Source of the DNA: Paguma larvata
Taxonomy: Eukaryota > Chordata > Mammalia > Carnivora > Viverridae
Direction: 5' to 3'
Assembly (NCBI GenBank): GCA_030068075.1
Contig: CM057826.1
Span: forward strand, 95,035,804 to 95,099,803
Length of the DNA: 64,000 nucleotides
A program made the position numbers and the translations under genes. Numbering within the stretch: position 1 is the stretch's first letter; the number at the start of each line of letters is the position of its first letter. Positions 59,837-64,000 of this stretch are shown here, in pieces. Under the pieces are notes generated by a model. It saw nothing but the letters and a program-made list of their open reading frames with translations, was not told the DNA's origin and made no database searches.

Positions 59837-60028
59837 GGCCGCCTGGGTGGCTCAGTCAGTTGGGCCTCCGACTTCGGCTCAGGTCATGATCTTGTGTTTG
59901 GTGAGTTCAAGCCCAGCACCCCGCTCCCTGCTGTCAGCGCAGAGCTCCCTTCAGATCCTTTGCCCTCTCTCTCTCTGCCCCTCCTCCACTCGTGCTCTCT
60001 CAAGAATAAATAAAACATTAAAAAAAAA
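59837..60028 (+). mobile_element. Felid tRNA-Lys SINE
   Basis: Head ggccgcctgggtggctcag, shortened body, A tail. Target-site duplication AGACCAAATGA / AGACCAAGTGA at 59,825 and 60,029. Adjoins a 21-base tandem duplication. Confidence 0.92.
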
Positions 60029-60551
60029 AGACCAAGTGAAATTAATGAAAGGAAAGAGCACTTTAAAGCATGCTAATTGCTACGGAATCGCAACATACTG
60101 TTACTGTGGCCAAAGTAATCTACCACGTTCTTATACTCCATATGGTAGGTGTTTGCGTCCTTTCAGCCTCTCATTTTTGCAATGAAACTTCGTAAGTAAG
60201 ACTGCCAGGCACACCTTCCCCACTCACCGCTGTGCTTTTGATAAACCCTCCTTACTGACCTTTCCTTCAAGGGTGTGCTTAGATTACCGTCTGCTTGGAG
60301 TGATCTGCTTTAGTGGTCTCCTCAGTGACTCTGTCCCCTTCCTGAGCATGGCTATCATTTGGCCCATGGATTGTCATTTGGACCCAGTCAGTTGGCTCTT
60401 AGCATCTCCTATTCTGTTGGTTATTTATGTTCTGGGTACAGGGACTGTGTCTGTAAGTAAAATGTCTTACTTTGAGGGGAGGGCCTGTGATTTATAACTC
60501 TTTGCATCTTTACCTCAAGCAAACATTTTCATTAACAGTGACTTTTCGGGC

Positions 60552-61000
60552 TGGTAGTGGGTAGAATAGTGTCCTCCCCAAATTCATGTCCGCCCAGAAC
60601 CTGTGGACCTGACCTTATCTGGAAATAGGGTCTTTGCAGATGTAATCAAGTTAAAATGAGGTCATACTGGATTAGGGTGGCCCTAAAACCAGTGTCTGGT
60701 ATCCCTAAAGAAGAAAGAAATTTGGACACAGAGGAGACACAAAAAAAGAAGGCTAATGTAGCAAAGGAAGCAAAGGCTGAAGTGATATTTCTGCGAGCTG
60801 AGGAGTGCCAAGGAGTGCCCCCAACCACCGGAAGGAGGAAGAGGCAGAGGAAGATTCTTCCCTAGAGCTTTCAGAGGGAACATGGCCCTGCCAACACCTT
60901 AATTTCAGGCTTCTGGCTCCAGAATTGTGAAAGTACACATTTCTGCTGTTTTACCTAGTTGGTGGTGATTTGTAACGGCAGCTCTGGGAAACTAACACAG
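60552..61000 (+). mobile_element. MLT1-type (MaLR) solo LTR
   Basis: Text gtagaatagtgtcctcccca at the start, ctccagaattgtgaaagtac and gcagctctgggaaactaaca at the end. The middle is diverged. Confidence 0.8.
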
Positions 61001-61494
61001 GAATACTGAGCATGCTGCAGAGTGTAGCAGAGACCTTTTGTGGCCACCATCCAGCCTTGGACAATCAGCTTTTGGAAGACTTGGGGCACTGTTTTAAGGA
61101 AAGGGAGTCACTGAAGGCAGTGACTAGAGAGGGCACGGAGAGAACGGGTATGGTCTGAATACAAAACAATCCAAAACAATGTGCACAAACTTTATGGTAA
61201 AGGCGTTTTTAAGGTCCCATCATAGAAACAGCCTGCTTTATGAGAAACAGGTTGATCTGGAAGCTGGAGAAAGAGGAGCCAGTGAGTGAATGGATAACCA
61301 CTTTTGATACGATTATATTCAGAATAGGAAAATCGATCTCTTTGGGAGGAATTGTGAATTTCCTAATGTCCCTTGCTTGAGAGAACTGGAAGTTCCTGTG
61401 GTGTGAGCTGGGGCTGATGTGGGCTGGTGGGCCCTTTGACTCCCAGTCTCCGAGGCCTCGGTCTCCTCGGCCGCTCACAGCATGGATACTCGGG

Positions 61495-61615
61495 ACCGAC
61501 CACCGGGGTCTGAGTTCTGGCTCTTCCATTTGCTGGCAACTTACTCCACTTCACCGGGTTCCCTCTCCTCATCTACCAAATCAGGATAGAAATGGCACCC
61601 GCTTCCTAACTTTGT
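61495..61615 (+). mobile_element. MIR fragment
   Basis: ggtctgagttctggctcttc, ctcatctaccaaatcaggat. Confidence 0.6.
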
Positions 61616-63522
61616 GATGATTGGCGGAGTCGACACAGATGACTTAGAGGAGCGCCCAAGATGGATGATAGAAGCCTTACTTATTTTTATCATCATCATC
61701 TTCGAGTGCAGATGAAGGAGACAAGCAGGGTGCATGACCTGACCTTTAGCGACTCTTGCAGAAAAAGGAGCTCCCACTGGGGAAAAGGAGATGAGGGCAA
61801 AGCTGGCCAGGGTCTGCAAGATGGATATTAAAGTATTTGCTCCCCTGGCACAGAGAAGGCTTTAAAAGGCAGAGCAGTCTCAGAGTCTCTACTACCGTGG
61901 ACAGACTCTAGATCCTGGGAGTAAAGGATACGGAGTCCTATGCAGGGCTCCCTACTTGGGATTCACTGGGTGTCGGAGCCTGGTCTTATCTGGCTCTCCA
62001 CCAACCAACCAGGAATACAGCAGGCCCTTGGTCAACACAGACTGACACTGAAGGAGGCAGCAAACCAGCTGGGATTGACTTGCCTCGTGGGCCTGCTGTT
62101 CTATAAGGCAGGCCCTAGGAGCCTCTGGCCCTGAAAGGAACAGGAATGCTGTACTTCTGGAAGTAGACAATTGCCAGTCCAGGTAAAGCATCTGAGACAG
62201 GGAAACGGAAGGGACTCCGTTTTTAGAAAGGCTCGTCTCTACCGTTTTTCTGCTAGGCCCCATTTACTCCTGTTCTATTTTCTGCATTGGAGTAAACCAG
62301 AGAAGCTATGTTCTCACTCCAAGGAGGAAATAAGAAAGTTATTCTCTGAGTGTTGTCCTAAGGTCTCAGACACCTGATAATATCTAAGAAGAGCCAAATC
62401 CCAAACCATTCCAGGACATTAGCTTCGGTCAAATCTGGGCCGAGGCTGGCATCCACACTGCGAGCCTTCCATGACTTATAAAATAACGCCTAATACTCAC
62501 CTGTCACTCGCCTTTGGTCCCTACTCTGGTTTCCTCAAGGACCGCATATCCTGGACTCCTTTCCAACATAAATCCCTACCCCAAAGCAACCACTAGACGC
62601 ATTCCCCCTTTTAGAGTCTCCCAGACACTCCCTCTGCTATTCCATACACCTTTTTCACATTTGATTTCCACCCCGCCTAAAGCCAAGAATCCTTTTGACT
62701 GGTCCTGTGGGAACCCCTCCTCCCCCCGCCACACTCTGGGTCCTCAGCCTGCCTGCATCACATCCTCTTCACAAAATTTGTATATTTCAGGCTGGAGATA
62801 AATGCTCATGTGGTTAAGTAGGTCTGAGCTTGCTTTCGTTCAATTATTCAGGGAGCAGGACTGGTACCGGATCCACGCCCTCGAGGCCTGCCACCCTCAC
62901 CCCCGCTTTCTCGGGTAAAGAGGAAGCCTTGGAGTGTCTATTTGCATGTAGGCACTGACTGGAAAACAACTTTGTACCCTATTTATTGGCCATAAAGCTC
63001 CACCTTCCCACGCTGTTCCTAGATATTTCTCCCAGCTGCGTGGGACACTGTCCCAGTCTCACCAATGAGAGCGAGGCGAATCCTGCAGGGCCGGAGCCTC
63101 ACAGCAGAGCACAGCCTTGGGGGGAAAGGAAGGAGTCTTAGATGTAAGTTTGCTTTGTCACCGCCCTCCGAGCGATTTTGGGCAAGTCTCCCGGCTCTGC
63201 AGACCTCGGATTTCTGGTCTGATAACGCGGGGGGAAACCGAGCCTGGACGACGCTCAGGGCAGCGGCGCCGAGCCGCGGGGCTCGGCCGGGGTGGAGCGC
63301 GCCGCGCGCGCCTTGCAACTTTGTCCCGAGCGTGGAGCGTGGAGCGGGGACCCCGGAGTGCAGGGGCGGGGAGCTCCCGCTGCGGGAGCGCGGCGACGGC
63401 GCTCCTCCTTTCTCCTCCACGTCACGGGGGCCGCTCGGCGCTCTCCCACCCCCGGCCGAGGGAAAGCAACTCCCTAGCAGGGCGCGCCGCCGAGTTGGCG
63501 AAAGGGGAGGAGGCGGGAGCGA

Positions 63523-63545
63523 GCCGCCGCCGCCGCCGCCGCCGC
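63523..63545. repeat. (GCC)n trinucleotide run
   Basis: Nearly eight perfect GCC units in the CpG island, a common 5' UTR feature and potentially length-variable. Confidence 0.9.
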
Positions 63546-63642
63546 AGAGGGGCCGGGAGCCCGGAGCGCAGCCCGCGGCCCCCTCCCGGACGGCCTCTGC
63601 AGCCGCGGGGACCCCGCGTTCGGGGCTCCCCTGCTCCCTTTC

Positions 63643-63648
63643 GTAAGT
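63643..63648 (+). other. Candidate splice donor of CpG-island first exon
   Basis: GTAAGT after ccctttc inside the CpG island. A matching alternative GTAAGT is at 63,144-63,149. Either could end a 5' UTR exon; no transcript evidence is available. Confidence 0.35.
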
Positions 63649-64000
63649 CGACTTGGCCACGCAGGCCAGCGAGGAACGCCCGGGGCCGGGGTGCAGGGCT
63701 GTCCCGCGGTGGCGGGTGCGGGGCTCCGATCCCAGCCGCTGAGTGGCCGGGACGCCCCGACCCTCTTCTCCCCGAGACTCTGACTTTCCCGCTGGAAAAC
63801 TTGGGCGCCGCGTTTCTCTCGGCGGTGGGGGCAGGGACGCCGACCCCGGGGCGCCGCAGCGAGACCCCAGGCTGAGCCCCGGCCTGGCCGCGCGCCTGCG
63901 GGGGCCGGGAGGAAAGGCGCGGGCAGCCGGCGGGTGGAGACGGGCCGAGTCGGGGGGCTCTTGCGGGTGACCCCGCCGCGCGACTCGCGGACGCCGCAAC

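Larger units (their letters stand above)
49086..63029. other. Intergenic interval between ANKRD31 and the CpG island
   Basis: About 14 kb, rich in SINEs (ten copies), with L2, MIR, MaLR LTR and one L1 3' end. Unassigned stretches: 50,880-51,485; 51,733-52,340; 54,240-55,980 (contains the exon-like segment at 54,667-54,846); 58,985-59,660; 60,040-60,550; 61,000-61,490; 61,620-63,029. No convincing coding gene was found. Confidence 0.7.
63030..64000 (+). promoter_or_regulatory. GCNT4: CpG island, probable GCNT4 promoter and first non-coding exon
   Basis: GC content rises sharply from about 63.0 kb and CpG is frequent throughout, with NotI-like and GC-box motifs (ggggcgggg near 63,364), a (GCC)n run at 63,523-63,545 and CCAAT boxes just upstream (inverted ATTGG near 62,984; CCAAT near 63,062). 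Two consensus GTAAGT donors (63,144 and 63,643) on the plus strand could end a first exon. Known: in mammals GCNT4, a core-2 beta-1,6-N-acetylglucosaminyltransferase with its coding sequence in a single later exon, follows ANKRD31 in the same orientation. That makes GCNT4 the best candidate, but no GCNT4 protein sequence lies in the window. Confidence 0.6.

Noticed and set aside
3018..60013. Many short open frames with a common theme (MAQLVKHPTSAQVMIS and similar)
   Set aside because: They are translations of the felid SINE body in its two orientations, not genes.
3007..60028. tRNA-Lys genes suggested by A/B-box sequences
   Set aside because: Each lies within a SINE, lacks a tRNA fold and has a TC-rich body and A tail.
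63019..63999. Long open frames on both strands of the CpG island (326 codons minus, 252 and 193 plus)
   Set aside because: GC-rich DNA has few stop codons. The peptides are Arg/Pro/Gly/Ala-rich with no domain, and frames on both strands overlap, which is typical of CpG islands.
1..64000. CRISPR arrays, bacterial operons, phage or a previously undescribed defence system
   Set aside because: The sequence is mammalian; the repeats are SINEs, L1 and microsatellites without regular spacers.

Overview
This window is mammalian nuclear DNA from a cat-like carnivore (Felidae or a close feliform). The main evidence is about 25 copies of a tRNA-Lys-derived carnivore SINE. Each has a GGGGCGCCTGGGTGGCTCAG head, a TC-rich body and a tail ending in AAAATAAATAAA or similar, on both strands; this is the cat-type (SINEC_Fc-like) form, not the dog type. 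Carnivore-type L1 3' ends, older L1, MIR, L2 and MaLR LTR remnants, and a CpG island at the right edge fit the same picture. The window holds no bacterial genes, operons or CRISPR arrays.

One protein-coding gene runs left to right through positions 1 to about 49,085. I read it as the 3' part of ANKRD31, a meiosis-specific ankyrin-repeat protein that partners REC114 and controls where and when SPO11 makes meiotic DNA breaks. Nine exons join with matching intron phases and consensus GT/AG ends into one open frame of about 665 codons: two and a half ankyrin repeats, a basic linker, a long helical stretch, a 1000-base exon coding a Ser-rich disordered region, a RAMA domain split over three exons, and a short conserved C-terminal tail that in this family binds REC114. 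The stop codon is at 48,865-48,867 and an AATAAA signal is at 49,061. The 5' exons lie outside the window.

The introns are mostly transposon fossils. The intron at 25.9-35.4 kb is dominated by old L1 sequence antisense to the gene, with recognisable reverse-transcriptase and endonuclease remnants and two separate L1 5' regions. The interval 49.1-63.0 kb is intergenic and dense in SINE, L2, MIR and MaLR pieces. From about 63.03 kb to the right end lies a strong CpG island. By conserved mammalian gene order (ANKRD31 followed by GCNT4 in the same orientation) it is probably the promoter and first non-coding exon of GCNT4; this is inference, because no GCNT4 coding sequence is in the window.

Points for a second look: an 88-base duplicated intron segment of which one copy carries an L1 and the other is an empty site; a 180-base, 60-codon exon-like segment on the minus strand at 54.67-54.85 kb; a SINE interrupted by a hairpin whose one arm copies a sequence 1.2 kb away; an unrecognised 240-base insertion with internal repeats inside an old L1; and a SINE whose target site is present three times.
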